Counted from the stretch's first letter, positions 53,926-63,731 are shown. The stretch: DNA of 64,000 bases from Kordia aestuariivivens (GCF_014397005.1 NZ_JACGWS010000020.1:17100-81099), one strand, 5' to 3'. The notes: generated from the sequence alone by a model not told the origin. A program made the numbers and translations.

Positions 53926-54360
53926 TTATATCCGAACAGGAAACGCAGCTAACTGCTGATTGTACGTTCGTTGAAAGTATACGAAGTAATAATACAGTTG
54001 GTAATTGACTTCATACCCATAATCAACATTTGGACGGTAATTGATTTCCTGCTCGTACCACATGCTATTGTAACGATTAGGTTGCAATACACGTTGATTC
54101 CATTCGGTAACATAGACACGATTTCTCGCTTCTAAAAATTGTTGTGAATAGTAATCTCTAGGGCGCGCAAAACTCACCATCCATGCGCTAAAACCAGGTT
54201 CAAAGATGATAATCTCATGTTCTAGTTCATCGCTGACTATCCGAATCGTATCGGATATTTTTGTGCTATCGTCCGCTTTTTTTGTCATTGCTTTTTTTTG
54301 TCCGGTGCACGAATAGACGATCATTCCTGCGCAAGCAATTAATAATAGTAGCTTTTTCAT
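53926..54360 (-). CDS. DUF6146-like lipoprotein
   Basis: This 144-aa protein has a lipoprotein-type signal (LLLIACAGMIVYSCTGQ; Cys18). The body matches DUF6146 as I recall it (EHEIIIFEPGFSAWMVSFARPRDYYSQQFLEARN, EWNQRVLQPNRYNSMWYEQEINYRPNVDYGYEVNYQLYYYFVYFQ). It is anchored in the envelope. The gene pair with the DUF6787-like protein recurs in flavobacteria, to my recollection. Function is unknown. Confidence 0.85.
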   Translation of the reverse strand: MKKLLLLIACAGMIVYSCTGQKKAMTKKADDSTKISDTIRIVSDELEHEIIIFEPGFSAWMVSFARPRDYYSQQFLEARNRVYVTEWNQRVLQPNRYNSMWYEQEINYRPNVDYGYEVNYQLYYYFVYFQRTYNQQLAAFPVRI

Positions 54361-54618
54361 ATAAAATTCAGTTTGTATAAAGATACGATTTTTTCAGGAT
54401 TTGTTTTATCTAAAGGAGTGAACTGCCTATATGAATTAGGTATTGATAGGTTTTGGCTAGTCAGGTTTTTTCTAGTTTTTCAATTGTGTGATTTTTTCAG
54501 TTAAGTTTTAAAAAAACTGTTTTTATAATGAAGGACTTATCAGCGGAGTTTGTTTTAATTTCTATTGCTTGGATTGAGATGCAAAGAGCAAAGAGCAAAG
54601 ATGAAAGAAGAGTAATTT

Positions 54619-57555
54619 TCAGGATGCTTTTGTATAATTTCTGAACCAAAAGATCCAATCAATGAATATGATATGGCTAAGAAAGAAAAATAACAGATAG
54701 GCATGATTGTTTTGTTGTTTAAATTCAATTGCATCATTTGTTCCTATGTGCGTCCACGCAGACCAATAGAATGGTAGGCGAGAAGCTGGACTACTGATGT
54801 CATCATTTTCTACGTATTCAAGTTGTGCTTTTTGTAACGCGATACTTTTAGAATGTCCTTCTTTTAAATAAGAATAGTACAACTCCATTATTTTTGCCGA
54901 AGAAGCATCTGGAATGCTCCATAAAGTCGCCGTTACACTTGGAATTTTTGAAAAATTGAAAGCACGCGCCAAACTTTGCAATCCTTCTCCTTTTTGATGT
55001 TTTCCGAATCCAGTGTTGCAAGCACTTAACGTAATCATATTTGAGTTGAAATTATGATTGTAGATTTCATCTAACCGAAGTAAATTGCTAAGTGTATCGT
55101 TTGTTTTGGTGAAAACCAATGCAGAAACATTCGGGTTTTTAGTATTCAGCAACGCATGTGTTGCTAAGTGAATGCCTGTCGCATTTGTGGCATTTTTTAT
55201 GAAATTTGATTTTGTTGCCTTTTCATTGATCCACGATTTTCCATTCATGAGTTTGGCAAGTTTTAGGGCTTCATCATCTGAAAATGTCAGTTTTGATCCT
55301 ATATTGCTTCGTAAACTATTGCTTGCAAGCGTATTGTTGATACTATTTTCGGTGTCTGTTTGTGCATCGCTTAGTGTTTGTTGATCTAATTCTAGTCCAA
55401 AGGAAATAAAGTTGTCTTTGACGTTCTGTTTTTCTGTTGCATTGAGTACCATCTTACAGAAATAATGATGGCCAATGGCATAGTCTTTAATAACCGTATT
55501 GTCAATATTTGTCCATGAATCGGACTTTTTTCTTAGTAATACTTGAAATGGTATGGTGTTCAAAATTCCATCAGGAATAATGGTTAATTCTGTAATTACA
55601 GCATTCGCATCGTGATGAAGCAACGGTTTGGATAAGAGTATGTTGTATAATGAATGTGCTGTTTGCAGGTATTGTTTTTCGGCGATATCAGGAGAAGTAT
55701 TGATGAATGAAATATTGCTTACCGATTGTCGATAGTCAAAAACTAAGTTTTGAAAGTCTTTTGGCAATGAAACTGCATTTAATTGAAAGTCTTCTTGCGA
55801 TATTGAAAATATATACAGCGTTTCTTTACCTAGAAAGTATTTGATAAATAATGTGTTAGACGCTATTTTGGTTTGCAATTCTTCAACAGTAACACCTTTT
55901 AAATCATTTCGGAGAACATCAAATTTCGGATTTTTTTTTGAGATCTCTTTTTTTAAATTTTGAAATGTTTCTTTTGCCGTTATTAATGAATTCTGTAAAG
56001 AATCTGGAGCCAATGAATCTTGAATTTTTTTCTTCAGCGTATTAATTTCTTTTACATATTTTTCAAATAATGCAATTATATTTTTTGGTATTCCAGCAGC
56101 TTTTAAAGCTTGTTTCTCATTTAATAATCCTCGCAATACAAAGGCGTTGGCGCGTTGTGCAATCAGAAATGCTTGTGCTTGATATTGCTTTTCTTTTGTG
56201 AGTTCGAATAGTGTTAGTTTGGTTTTTATGAGTTCTTCATAGAAAGAATTAGTATAAAAACCTAGTGTTAGTTTTGAATCCGTTTCAGTAAAATTTAATC
56301 GGACATTTTCCGTAAAATTAGCTGCAAGTTCATAATTTTCTTCTGCTAGATACAACCATTTTTCATTGTTAGATTCTTCATATTTTGCATAGAAACAGTC
56401 GCCTTTATTTTTAAATATTTCCATGAGCCAAATTTCCAAGGTCCATAAATTTTTAGCAGGATTTTTATGAGGATTTGTATCTGTAAAATCAGGAATAAAA
56501 GTATGCAGCGTTTTTTGGTACGTTCTTAAGGCGTTGTCATATTGTTTTAACATTTTTTGCGCATCACCTATTTGAATATGAAGTTTTCCTATTGCTCGTT
56601 TATTGTTTGATGCTTCAATATATGGAATACTTTTTTGAAATTGCCGTAAGGCTTTTTCGGCTTGACCGAGTTTTAAATAAATTTCACCAAGAAAGATAGA
56701 AGCATTTGCAAAAACTTCTTTACATCGATATAGGTAAGGTTGCTCGTTTGTGTCTGTTTCACAAGTGTTTGCGGATTTTAGCGCTTTGTTTACGGATTTC
56801 AAAGCGAGCTCATAATTTTCTAATTCAAATTGAATTTCAGCTTCATAGAGTTCAAAAGTACCATCTTTTAAATCTTTCAACTGTTGTGCTTTGGTGTATG
56901 TTTTTTTTGCGTTATTTAAATCTCCAGCATAAAAATAGGCACTACCTAATGCTTTTGTATTTTTCCAAATAGCAAGGCTGTCTTTAGCAGATTCGCTATG
57001 TGTAATTGCAATTTTTAAATAGTCTTGAGCTTTACTATAATCACCTTCTCTAGTGTATACTTGAGAGATATTTCCAATTACAATACCGAGCCATTCTATA
57101 TCATTTGCCTTTTCTAAGTATGCAATACTTTGTTCGTAATGTAATAATGCATCAGGAATATTTCCTGTAGCAATTGTTAAAATGCCTAAAAGATAGTATG
57201 TCTTTCCATGCGCCAAGATTTCTGTTTCTGGAAGTTTTTCGATTCCTTTTTGAATAAGGTCAATACTTGTTTCATGATCACGTGAATCGTAACCATTATA
57301 AAAAATCGCTTTGTAAGCCTCATACCATTGATTCCAATCGTTTACTTTTTGAAATATAGCTGCCGCTTGTAATGCTGTTTTTGTAGCTGCTGTGTAATTG
57401 TTCTTTTCGGCTAAGGAATCAGCTTTTTTGAGTAATTGTGCTCCTAAAATTGAATCATTTTGTAGTGTTTGTGCAGTAGTGAAATGCACCGCAAAACAAA
57501 TCATTAATAATGAAAGTAGTGCGGGCATTTTTTGTATGTTGTATTTCCAAGTCAA
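54619..57555 (-). CDS. Exported TPR-CHAT protease with C-terminal membrane helix
   Basis: This 978-aa protein has a signal peptide with positive n-region (WKYNIQKMPALLSLLMICFAVHFTTAQ). About ten TPR-type repeats span residues ~40-400, and a helical linker follows. A C-terminal CHAT (caspase HetF associated with TPRs) peptidase domain has the dyad His800 in ATHALLN and Cys846 in LSACNTGFG. A last hydrophobic helix (AYLLFFFLSHIIFIDWIFWF) ends the chain. Both catalytic residues are intact. The TTG start at 57555 gives the positively charged n-region and overlaps the upstream stop (TTGA); an ATG at 57528 would not. CHAT proteases cleave protein partners; its substrate is unknown. Confidence 0.9.
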   Translation of the reverse strand: MTWKYNIQKMPALLSLLMICFAVHFTTAQTLQNDSILGAQLLKKADSLAEKNNYTAATKTALQAAAIFQKVNDWNQWYEAYKAIFYNGYDSRDHETSIDLIQKGIEKLPETEILAHGKTYYLLGILTIATGNIPDALLHYEQSIAYLEKANDIEWLGIVIGNISQVYTREGDYSKAQDYLKIAITHSESAKDSLAIWKNTKALGSAYFYAGDLNNAKKTYTKAQQLKDLKDGTFELYEAEIQFELENYELALKSVNKALKSANTCETDTNEQPYLYRCKEVFANASIFLGEIYLKLGQAEKALRQFQKSIPYIEASNNKRAIGKLHIQIGDAQKMLKQYDNALRTYQKTLHTFIPDFTDTNPHKNPAKNLWTLEIWLMEIFKNKGDCFYAKYEESNNEKWLYLAEENYELAANFTENVRLNFTETDSKLTLGFYTNSFYEELIKTKLTLFELTKEKQYQAQAFLIAQRANAFVLRGLLNEKQALKAAGIPKNIIALFEKYVKEINTLKKKIQDSLAPDSLQNSLITAKETFQNLKKEISKKNPKFDVLRNDLKGVTVEELQTKIASNTLFIKYFLGKETLYIFSISQEDFQLNAVSLPKDFQNLVFDYRQSVSNISFINTSPDIAEKQYLQTAHSLYNILLSKPLLHHDANAVITELTIIPDGILNTIPFQVLLRKKSDSWTNIDNTVIKDYAIGHHYFCKMVLNATEKQNVKDNFISFGLELDQQTLSDAQTDTENSINNTLASNSLRSNIGSKLTFSDDEALKLAKLMNGKSWINEKATKSNFIKNATNATGIHLATHALLNTKNPNVSALVFTKTNDTLSNLLRLDEIYNHNFNSNMITLSACNTGFGKHQKGEGLQSLARAFNFSKIPSVTATLWSIPDASSAKIMELYYSYLKEGHSKSIALQKAQLEYVENDDISSPASRLPFYWSAWTHIGTNDAIEFKQQNNHAYLLFFFLSHIIFIDWIFWFRNYTKAS

Positions 57556-59075
57556 TTTTTAATGATTTTTTTAGTACAGCGTCCTTCAGCTGTTTCCAAA
57601 GTTATGAAATACAAGCCTGTTGATAAGCGTTGAAAATTGAATGTTCTTTTATAAATAGATGAATTTTGTTGATTTACTGTAAATTCTTTGATGATTTTAC
57701 CAGAATAGTCCATGAGTTTTACTGTGAAATTAGAAGCATTTTCTCTTTGGAAATTAATATCGATATTCATTTGATTGGATATTGGATTTGGATATACATT
57801 AAATACCAATTCTTCCGTTTTTTTAACTCCTTTAAATTGTGGCTCATCAGGACTTCTCCTCGATGTACTATTACTACAGATCTCAAAACCGGAGCAGTCT
57901 GCTTCAACACATATTTTTGACCTATTCGTAAAAAATACAGGTTGTGAATCAAAAATAATGCTCGCTGTATTTGAAATACAATTGCTCAAATTTGTTTTTG
58001 TACAAACTTCAAATGAAAAATAGGTAAATGCATCATCATAGGAATACATCTGTGGAATGGTTTGTTCAGTTCCTGGTAAATTGATATTTAGAAAATTAAT
58101 AAACATAGTGTTATTTTGAAAACTCAATGTAGGCTGCACTTCATAATCTACCAATTGCACTGTACTTACTACCAATTCACTTGGAAGAATATCTTTAACA
58201 AAAACATTTTGCGCAAAATATTCTCCATCATTAAAAAAGCCAATGGTGTAAGTAAGCTTTTGTTGTTCACTTATTTCATTTGTTAGACATTGTTTATCTA
58301 CAATTTTAAAATTTGGATCATGCGGATATCTACGTGTTAAAAACGTATAATCACTACCATTACTTAGCTCTCTGCAGTCAATACTGTACTTAACTTCAAG
58401 ATTGATTTCTTCACCAATTGCTTTTTTTGTGGTAGCAGGAACATACACATAACGTGTTTCATTGTGCGCTAAGTCGGTAAAATTCCAAACTATTTTATTC
58501 GTGAATGTTCCATTACTTGGCAAAAGAGTTCTATTAGTAACCCAATTGTTATATTCTTTTATTTCTAAAAAATTGACATCAATATCGTGCTCATTGTAAT
58601 GAAATTCGATGCAGCCGTCTACTGGTCTTTGAGAAGTTGTATTTCTAAATGCAATGATATAAAAATTTTCATAGTCGTATGCTGTTGCCCAACTTGTCAT
58701 CAAATGAATATTACCTGTCATTTGTACTGTTGGATTTGCCGTGGTATTTGGAGTTCCCACATTTGAAAAAGGAGGAATGTGTATGGTCTTTTTTGGTGGT
58801 AAATTTGGATCATATACTCTGGCAAAATATGATTCTGTTACATACCCATTTGCATTGGGTTTAAATACATGTACAGGTTGTCTATGCGTGCTGAACATAC
58901 CATCACCAAAGAGTGTAAAAACATGTGTTTTATCTCCAGCGTTATCAATTTCATAATTTATTGTTCCTGCATTATCAGTGCTAAATTGAAGCGTAGGATT
59001 ATATTGAGCATGTGAAGACAAAGTAACACATATACATAGTAGGGAAGTTATGGTAAAAAGTTTTAAGGCTTTCAT
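57552..59075 (-). CDS. T9SS-secreted surface protein
   Basis: This 507-aa protein has a signal peptide (FTITSLLCICVTLSSHAQ). Its beta-rich body includes a DUF11/DUF7619-like domain (LTYTIGFFNDGEYFAQNVFVKDILPSELVVST). The C-terminal T9SS type A sorting domain reads VYPNPISNQMNIDINF...LMDYSGKIIKEF...LSTGLYFITLETAEGRCTKKIIKN. It overlaps the CHAT gene start by 4 bp, so the two are coupled. As an exported surface protein in the CHAT operon it is a candidate partner or substrate of the protease, which is inference. Confidence 0.88.
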   Translation of the reverse strand: MKALKLFTITSLLCICVTLSSHAQYNPTLQFSTDNAGTINYEIDNAGDKTHVFTLFGDGMFSTHRQPVHVFKPNANGYVTESYFARVYDPNLPPKKTIHIPPFSNVGTPNTTANPTVQMTGNIHLMTSWATAYDYENFYIIAFRNTTSQRPVDGCIEFHYNEHDIDVNFLEIKEYNNWVTNRTLLPSNGTFTNKIVWNFTDLAHNETRYVYVPATTKKAIGEEINLEVKYSIDCRELSNGSDYTFLTRRYPHDPNFKIVDKQCLTNEISEQQKLTYTIGFFNDGEYFAQNVFVKDILPSELVVSTVQLVDYEVQPTLSFQNNTMFINFLNINLPGTEQTIPQMYSYDDAFTYFSFEVCTKTNLSNCISNTASIIFDSQPVFFTNRSKICVEADCSGFEICSNSTSRRSPDEPQFKGVKKTEELVFNVYPNPISNQMNIDINFQRENASNFTVKLMDYSGKIIKEFTVNQQNSSIYKRTFNFQRLSTGLYFITLETAEGRCTKKIIKN

Positions 59076-59195
59076 TTTATTGAATTGTTTTGGGTTAAAA
59101 AAAATAATACTATGTAGTTTAAAGATACATAAAATTTAAAGAAAAATATCACATAATGAGAATTCACTATGTGATATTTAGTATTAGGACGTTAG

Positions 59196-61046
59196 TTAAT
59201 AATCTCTAATAAGATGTGCTTCACCAGTAATGGTTTTGGTAGTTCCGAATGAATCTACATAGTTTCCTGTAAAACTTACATCTATATAGCTGTTAACTGG
59301 ACCAAAACTTGTGATTGTAAATGTCATAGGCATTGCTAAAGCCTCAGTCGCAATAGGATCTATACCATTAACATCACCCAAACGTTTTATTGATAAAGAT
59401 GGTGTAGTGGTAACATACGGATTGCTAATAAAAGGATATGTTCCGAGCGCAGTTACATTCCCAATAATTATTGTACCACCGTTTCCTGGGGCAGATGTAC
59501 TCATATACAGATAATTTGGTGTTTCAACTCCTGCAGACGGATATAGTATTTCATACTGTACAGGATTTCCATTGATGCTGTATCGGATGTATTCAGGAGC
59601 AGGTCCGCCACAAAGATTAAAGTTTGCAACGGCATTTGGATTTGCTGTTACAGTAGTCGTAGCAATTTCTCCAGTATCCATGTCACCAGCTTCAAGATCA
59701 ATGTTTACAGGTGTTGCACATGATACTCCTGTAAAATTATGTGTACCTGCTGTTACTAAACTAATTCCTCCAAATTGTCCAATAGTACTTGAATAGGTTA
59801 CATATCCATTGGTTACAGCTTGCGAAGCGCAGTTAGTGACAGTTCCCGAAATATTGATTAATTGTTGCGTTGGTACTGTAACAGGAATCGTAATCGAAGT
59901 TGGACCGTTAAAAGGACCAAAAGTAGGGTTTGTAAAGAGTACAGTTCCACAAATATGTGTAGAAATAGTTAAGTTCATTGTTTGACCGCTAGGAATTTTT
60001 CCACTTACAATTCCGTTATTATTTGTCAATGCATTACGAACAAAACCATTATAATTAATAGTCACTTTAACACCACTTAGTGGCGTTCCCGAATTAGCAT
60101 CAATTATAGTAGCTTGAAAATTTGTTACAGGAAATGGCGCATCACAATTCCAAAATGAAAAATGGTTCACATCTGTAACGTAATAATCTCCGTTTTTGTA
60201 GGCAACAGTTTCTTCAAACCATACGCCTGTATCTTCGTTAAATGACCACATTGGTACTTGATTTGGAGCCATCGTCATTTGATCTGGATGAATTGGCATC
60301 ATAATTCTAGCTGGACTAGTAATTTGTAATTTTTGTCCTGCACTACCTCTAAGTTCTACGTTTATCATTCCAAAAGAACCCAAAGCAACTTCTTCATAAT
60401 TGGCATTAACACCATATAAATCACCAGGCATTGTGTCTGCTGTATCTTCTGATAAAGGATCTAAATAATTTGCACTTACAGAAACGTTTCCAGAATATGA
60501 ATTTCCGTTTTCATCTACAAAACCATTGTTAAAAATTATAATAGCTTCTCTTTCAAGATCGGTTTCAATCGTTACTTCTCCACCTTGAGAAGAAATAGTT
60601 TGCGAATTTCCTAAACTAAAAAGTTTTATGGTAAATGTATTTTGACTGTTTGCTCCTGAATTTGGAACCATAACCCTCGAACCATTTGTATAACCTTGAG
60701 CTGTTACACTTGCATACGCAAAATTTTCATGAACACTTGCCCCCATAAATGTTACAATTCCATTTTGGTCTGTGGTTTGTTGATGTCCACCCAAAGTCAC
60801 TGTTGCACCCACAATAGGATTATTTCCATCATCTATAATACGACCTATAAAGTTTGCTTCTGTAAGCCTTCCTTTAGATTCACTTAGAACTTGTGCTAAA
60901 TGTTCAGAGTTTGCTCCGTACTCTTTTTGCGTGGTTTCAATATCACTAGAATTTTCTAATAATGGTTCACTTTCTTTCTGGCAAGCTATCATTGTAGCTA
61001 GTAAAACAGTAACTAATAATAAGTACTTTGTTAACTTTTTTTTCAT
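59196..61046 (-). CDS. Surface lipoprotein with carboxypeptidase-like regulatory domains
   Basis: This 616-aa protein has a lipoprotein signal (LLLVTVLLATMIACQKE, Cys22). A CarboxypepD_reg-like sandwich at ~60-125 (FIGRIIDDGNNPIVGATVTLGGHQQTTDQNGIVTFMG) follows, and a second similar domain appears at ~305-385 (IIDANSGTPLSGVKVTINYNG). Long beta-rich stretches connect them. No catalytic residues are apparent. It is the first gene of the minus-strand CHAT run and divergent from the sigma-factor operon, 146 bp apart. Confidence 0.87.
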   Translation of the reverse strand: MKKKLTKYLLLVTVLLATMIACQKESEPLLENSSDIETTQKEYGANSEHLAQVLSESKGRLTEANFIGRIIDDGNNPIVGATVTLGGHQQTTDQNGIVTFMGASVHENFAYASVTAQGYTNGSRVMVPNSGANSQNTFTIKLFSLGNSQTISSQGGEVTIETDLEREAIIIFNNGFVDENGNSYSGNVSVSANYLDPLSEDTADTMPGDLYGVNANYEEVALGSFGMINVELRGSAGQKLQITSPARIMMPIHPDQMTMAPNQVPMWSFNEDTGVWFEETVAYKNGDYYVTDVNHFSFWNCDAPFPVTNFQATIIDANSGTPLSGVKVTINYNGFVRNALTNNNGIVSGKIPSGQTMNLTISTHICGTVLFTNPTFGPFNGPTSITIPVTVPTQQLINISGTVTNCASQAVTNGYVTYSSTIGQFGGISLVTAGTHNFTGVSCATPVNIDLEAGDMDTGEIATTTVTANPNAVANFNLCGGPAPEYIRYSINGNPVQYEILYPSAGVETPNYLYMSTSAPGNGGTIIIGNVTALGTYPFISNPYVTTTPSLSIKRLGDVNGIDPIATEALAMPMTFTITSFGPVNSYIDVSFTGNYVDSFGTTKTITGEAHLIRDY

Positions 61047-61192
61047 GGTTTAAAATTTTATAGTTAATAATTTCTATTTGCTATATAACCATATCAAAAA
61101 CCAAACGTGACATTTTTTTTTTCTGTCACATTTCTTTTAAATTTTATTTATACTATCAATAAAGCTTTTTTTCTTTAATTTTATGAAGAATT

Positions 61193-61792
61193 ATGAAGCA
61201 TCAACCTACCGAAAATAAGACTAAAAAAAACAATGCTATTGCGCATCAAAACTTTGGACTCAAAGAAGATGAGTTTGAAGAAATGCTACAAAAAATGAGC
61301 AAAGGTGATGATCGTCTGTTTGAAAAAATATTTTTAGCGCAATTTGAAGAAACGATTTCATATTTAATGTATCGTTATAAAACGGATCAATCGATGGCGT
61401 ATGATGCAACGATGGATGCCTTATTAAAGTTTAGAAAACGATTGTTGGCAGGCAAAATAAACTATTATAACATGCGTTTTTTGTTTACACAAATGGCAAG
61501 TCAATTTTTAACGACGGCATTTAATAAAAGAACAAAATCGTTGGAAATGTCTGAAAATGATGGAATTACTACAGAAGAAGAAGTAGATGATTTAATTCTC
61601 GATTATTTAGACATTGCCTGGAAATCTCTAGGAGATCAGTGTAGCAAATTGTTAGAAAATTTTTATTACAAAAAAATAACATTAAAAGAATTGGCGAATG
61701 TATTAGGGAAATCTGATGCAGCATTGCGAAAACAAAAACAACGCTGTTTAGAAACTTTACGTTCCTATTTTTTAAAACATTACAAACCTTGA
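61193..61792 (+). CDS. Sigma-70 family (ECF-like) sigma factor of the CHAT locus
   Basis: This 199-aa protein has sigma region 2-like helices at ~45-110 (GDDRLFEKIFLAQFEETISYLMYRYKTDQSMAYDATMDALLKF). Region 4 has a helix-turn-helix at ~155-195 (KITLKELANVLGKSDAALRKQKQRCLETLRSYF). It is divergent from the lipoprotein/T9SS/CHAT genes and precedes a TPR transmembrane gene 7 bp away. Placement suggests it activates the divergent envelope genes under control of the TPR protein, which is inference. Confidence 0.88.
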   Translation: MKHQPTENKTKKNNAIAHQNFGLKEDEFEEMLQKMSKGDDRLFEKIFLAQFEETISYLMYRYKTDQSMAYDATMDALLKFRKRLLAGKINYYNMRFLFTQMASQFLTTAFNKRTKSLEMSENDGITTEEEVDDLILDYLDIAWKSLGDQCSKLLENFYYKKITLKELANVLGKSDAALRKQKQRCLETLRSYFLKHYKP

Positions 61793-61799
61793 TAGTGAA

Positions 61800-62531
61800 T
61801 TGCGTTCGCGTGATATAAAACAGTATATGCAGCATAAAAAATATATAAAAGGAGAGAAGCTTTCCGATGAAGAACTTGATTCAACTAGTGAGAAATTGAT
61901 TCAGGCCAAGTTTGAGCGTGATAAACGAAAAGCATGGGAGCAACGACTGAAAAATGAGTATGGTGTTGAAAAAGAAGTTCTTCAAAAGAAACGATTTTTT
62001 AAACTTTCAAAACTAGCCATTGCAGCAGCAATAGTTGGTATAGCAGGAATTGTACTGTATAGTATTGCAATTTTTGTAACACCTAATTTTGAAACTATAG
62101 TCAATAAATCGATAGAAAACTTAGACAGTATAGACAATCATGCGTTGGCTACTCGTGGTGATGAAACTATTGATGCACAAGTGTCAGCAGCAACTTTGGC
62201 ATATAAAAACAAAGAATACGATGAAAGTATTGCACGTTGGGAAACAATCCTTGCTACAGAAAGCATCAATAAAAATAGTAAAGGAACTGCGTATTACAAT
62301 TTAGCAGTATGTTATTTACAAAAAGAAACTTCAGAACCACAAAAAACAATTCAATATTTATTAGAAGCTCGAAAATCGAAAACGGTTCAAGAAGAGTCTA
62401 ATTGGGCATTAGCATTGGCGTATTTACAAGTCAATCAAAAAGAGAATGCTAAAGATATATTAGAAGAGATTATTCACGCGAAAGCGTATAAATATAAAAA
62501 GGCAGAAATAATAATAGAATTTTTAGAATAA
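61800..62531 (+). CDS. Single-pass membrane protein with TPR domain, candidate anti-sigma
   Basis: This 243-aa protein has a charged cytosolic N-terminus (~60 residues, KLSDEELDSTSEKLIQAKFERDKRKAWEQRLKNEY) and one membrane helix (LAIAAAIVGIAGIVLYSIAIFV). A periplasmic TPR-like domain follows (AYKNKEYDESIARWETILA, AYYNLAVCYLQKE, AYLQVNQKENAKDILEEI). TTG at 61800 starts the frame; an ATG at 61827 is also possible, and the in-frame sequence upstream of TTG (NLDSE) hints that translation may start even earlier. Position right after a sigma gene fits a transmembrane anti-sigma role, which is inference. Confidence 0.8.
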   Translation: MRSRDIKQYMQHKKYIKGEKLSDEELDSTSEKLIQAKFERDKRKAWEQRLKNEYGVEKEVLQKKRFFKLSKLAIAAAIVGIAGIVLYSIAIFVTPNFETIVNKSIENLDSIDNHALATRGDETIDAQVSAATLAYKNKEYDESIARWETILATESINKNSKGTAYYNLAVCYLQKETSEPQKTIQYLLEARKSKTVQEESNWALALAYLQVNQKENAKDILEEIIHAKAYKYKKAEIIIEFLE

Positions 62532-62543
62532 AGGCTAAAAAAA

Positions 62544-62567
62544 CAAAGCGAACTTTGGTTCGCTTTG
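62544..62567. terminator. Intrinsic terminator
   Basis: A perfect 10-bp stem (62544-62553 with 62558-62567) with a TTTG loop lies between the TPR gene (+) and the lanthipeptide-like gene (-). It can serve both. Confidence 0.8.
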
Positions 62568-62592
62568 AAATCACGTTAAACAAAAGAAAAGA

Positions 62593-62844
62593 CTAACCTG
62601 CTGGACTATCCATAGGAGCATTTGCTGCTGCATCGCTAGGAGCTGGACTATCAATAGGTGTAGGATTTACAGGAGCTGGTAAATCGAGGTCATTACATAA
62701 CAAACGATCTTCATTAGTCATTTTACAAATGTTCGGACAAGACATATTTAAACCAGAAGATGCGTAACCTCCATTTAATTCATCTGCAAAAGCTGCAATA
62801 GATTGTTTGTTCAGTTTTAAACTGTTTAAACTTCTTTTTTTCAT
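62593..62844 (-). CDS. Orphan GG-leader RiPP-like precursor (class I lanthipeptide-like)
   Basis: This 83-aa protein has a leader (MKKRSLNSLKLNKQSIAAFADELNGG) ending in GG at 25-26. It matches the K-rich SLxxLxLNKxxI pattern of Bacteroidota class I lanthipeptide/natural-product precursors. The core has three Cys (36, 40, 50) plus Ser/Thr that could form lanthionines, then a Pro/Asp/Ala-rich tail with three D-SPA-type repeats. No LanB, LanC or transporter gene is in the window, so it is an orphan and modification is uncertain. The ATG at 62844 starts the leader; the frame extends to 62871. Confidence 0.72.
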   Translation of the reverse strand: MKKRSLNSLKLNKQSIAAFADELNGGYASSGLNMSCPNICKMTNEDRLLCNDLDLPAPVNPTPIDSPAPSDAAANAPMDSPAG

Positions 62845-63012
62845 GATATAAATTTTATTTATAGAAATCACTATGACTTCTTTCTGTAGCTACAACTTTC
62901 AGAAATTTGAAACGTGACATCCTTTTTTGAATTTTATATAAAAAAGATAGTTTAATCTAACAATTTAATAAAATCTAAGAAGTCTAGGGGTAAAGCGATT
63001 TTAAACAAAAAA

Positions 63013-63034
63013 AGCATCCACTTTCGTGAATGCT
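63013..63034 (-). terminator. Intrinsic terminator of the DUF937 gene
   Basis: A 9-bp stem with one mismatch (63013-63021 with 63026-63034), a TTTC loop and a T-run on the minus strand lie 29 bp beyond the DUF937 stop. Confidence 0.75.
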
Positions 63035-63062
63035 CTTTGCAGTATTTTATATAGTATTTTTA

Positions 63063-63731
63063 CTATTTTCCTCCGAAAAGTCCGCCTAACAAACCACCAA
63101 GTCCGCCACCGCTTTTTTCGTTTCCTTTTTTGTCGCCACCGAGGAACATTCCTGCGATATCGTCAATAACGCTTCCGTCACCGTCAGCATCTAAGATAGA
63201 TTCAATAAAACTTTGTTGTGGTGCAGCAGCTTGCGCTTGACTTGATCCACCACCTAACAATCCGCCTAATAAATCTCCAATTCCGCTAGAACTTTGTACG
63301 TTTTGTTGTTGTTTTTGCTTTCCTAAAACACCCATTAAAAGTGGTGCAGCAACTTTTAAAATGTTTCCAATAGATGAAGCATCCATTCCAGATTGTTTCC
63401 CAATTGCTTTTTCAACATTTTGTCTTTTATCTCCTAAAACATGACGTAAAATTCCGTCTCCATCATCTTTTACTTCTTGATTAACTCCACCGCCAAATAG
63501 ACTTCCTAAGTTATCTAAGATACTTCCGTTATGTTTGTTAGATAAAGCATTGTTTAATCCTTCGGCACCTTCAGGTGTACTTGCGTTTCTTTTCATTGCT
63601 CCCATTAGTACAGGCAATGCCATACTTAATACAGAAGCAGTTTTGTTTTGATCTTCTCCAACTTCATTACTCACTCCGCCAATGATTTGTCTACCCAAAT
63701 CACTATTTAATAAATCTAAAATTCCAGACAT
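63063..63731 (-). CDS. DUF937 (YidB-like) protein
   Basis: This 222-aa protein begins MSGILDLLNSDLGRQIIGGVSNEVGEDQ and has the two DUF937 helical halves (ASVLSMALPVLMGAMKRN and GNILKVAAPLLMGVLGKQKQQQ). A Gly/Ser-rich linker follows, and the C-terminal tail is GGLGGLLGGLFGGK, with a DADGDGSVIDDI loop resembling calcium-binding sites. It has no signal peptide. YidB-type proteins are soluble and of unknown role. Confidence 0.92.
   Translation of the reverse strand: MSGILDLLNSDLGRQIIGGVSNEVGEDQNKTASVLSMALPVLMGAMKRNASTPEGAEGLNNALSNKHNGSILDNLGSLFGGGVNQEVKDDGDGILRHVLGDKRQNVEKAIGKQSGMDASSIGNILKVAAPLLMGVLGKQKQQQNVQSSSGIGDLLGGLLGGGSSQAQAAAPQQSFIESILDADGDGSVIDDIAGMFLGGDKKGNEKSGGGLGGLLGGLFGGK

Noticed and set aside
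54555..54737. 60-aa ORF overlapping the CHAT gene 3' end
   Set aside because: It overlaps coding sequence with a clear membrane helix in the main frame and has no separate evidence.
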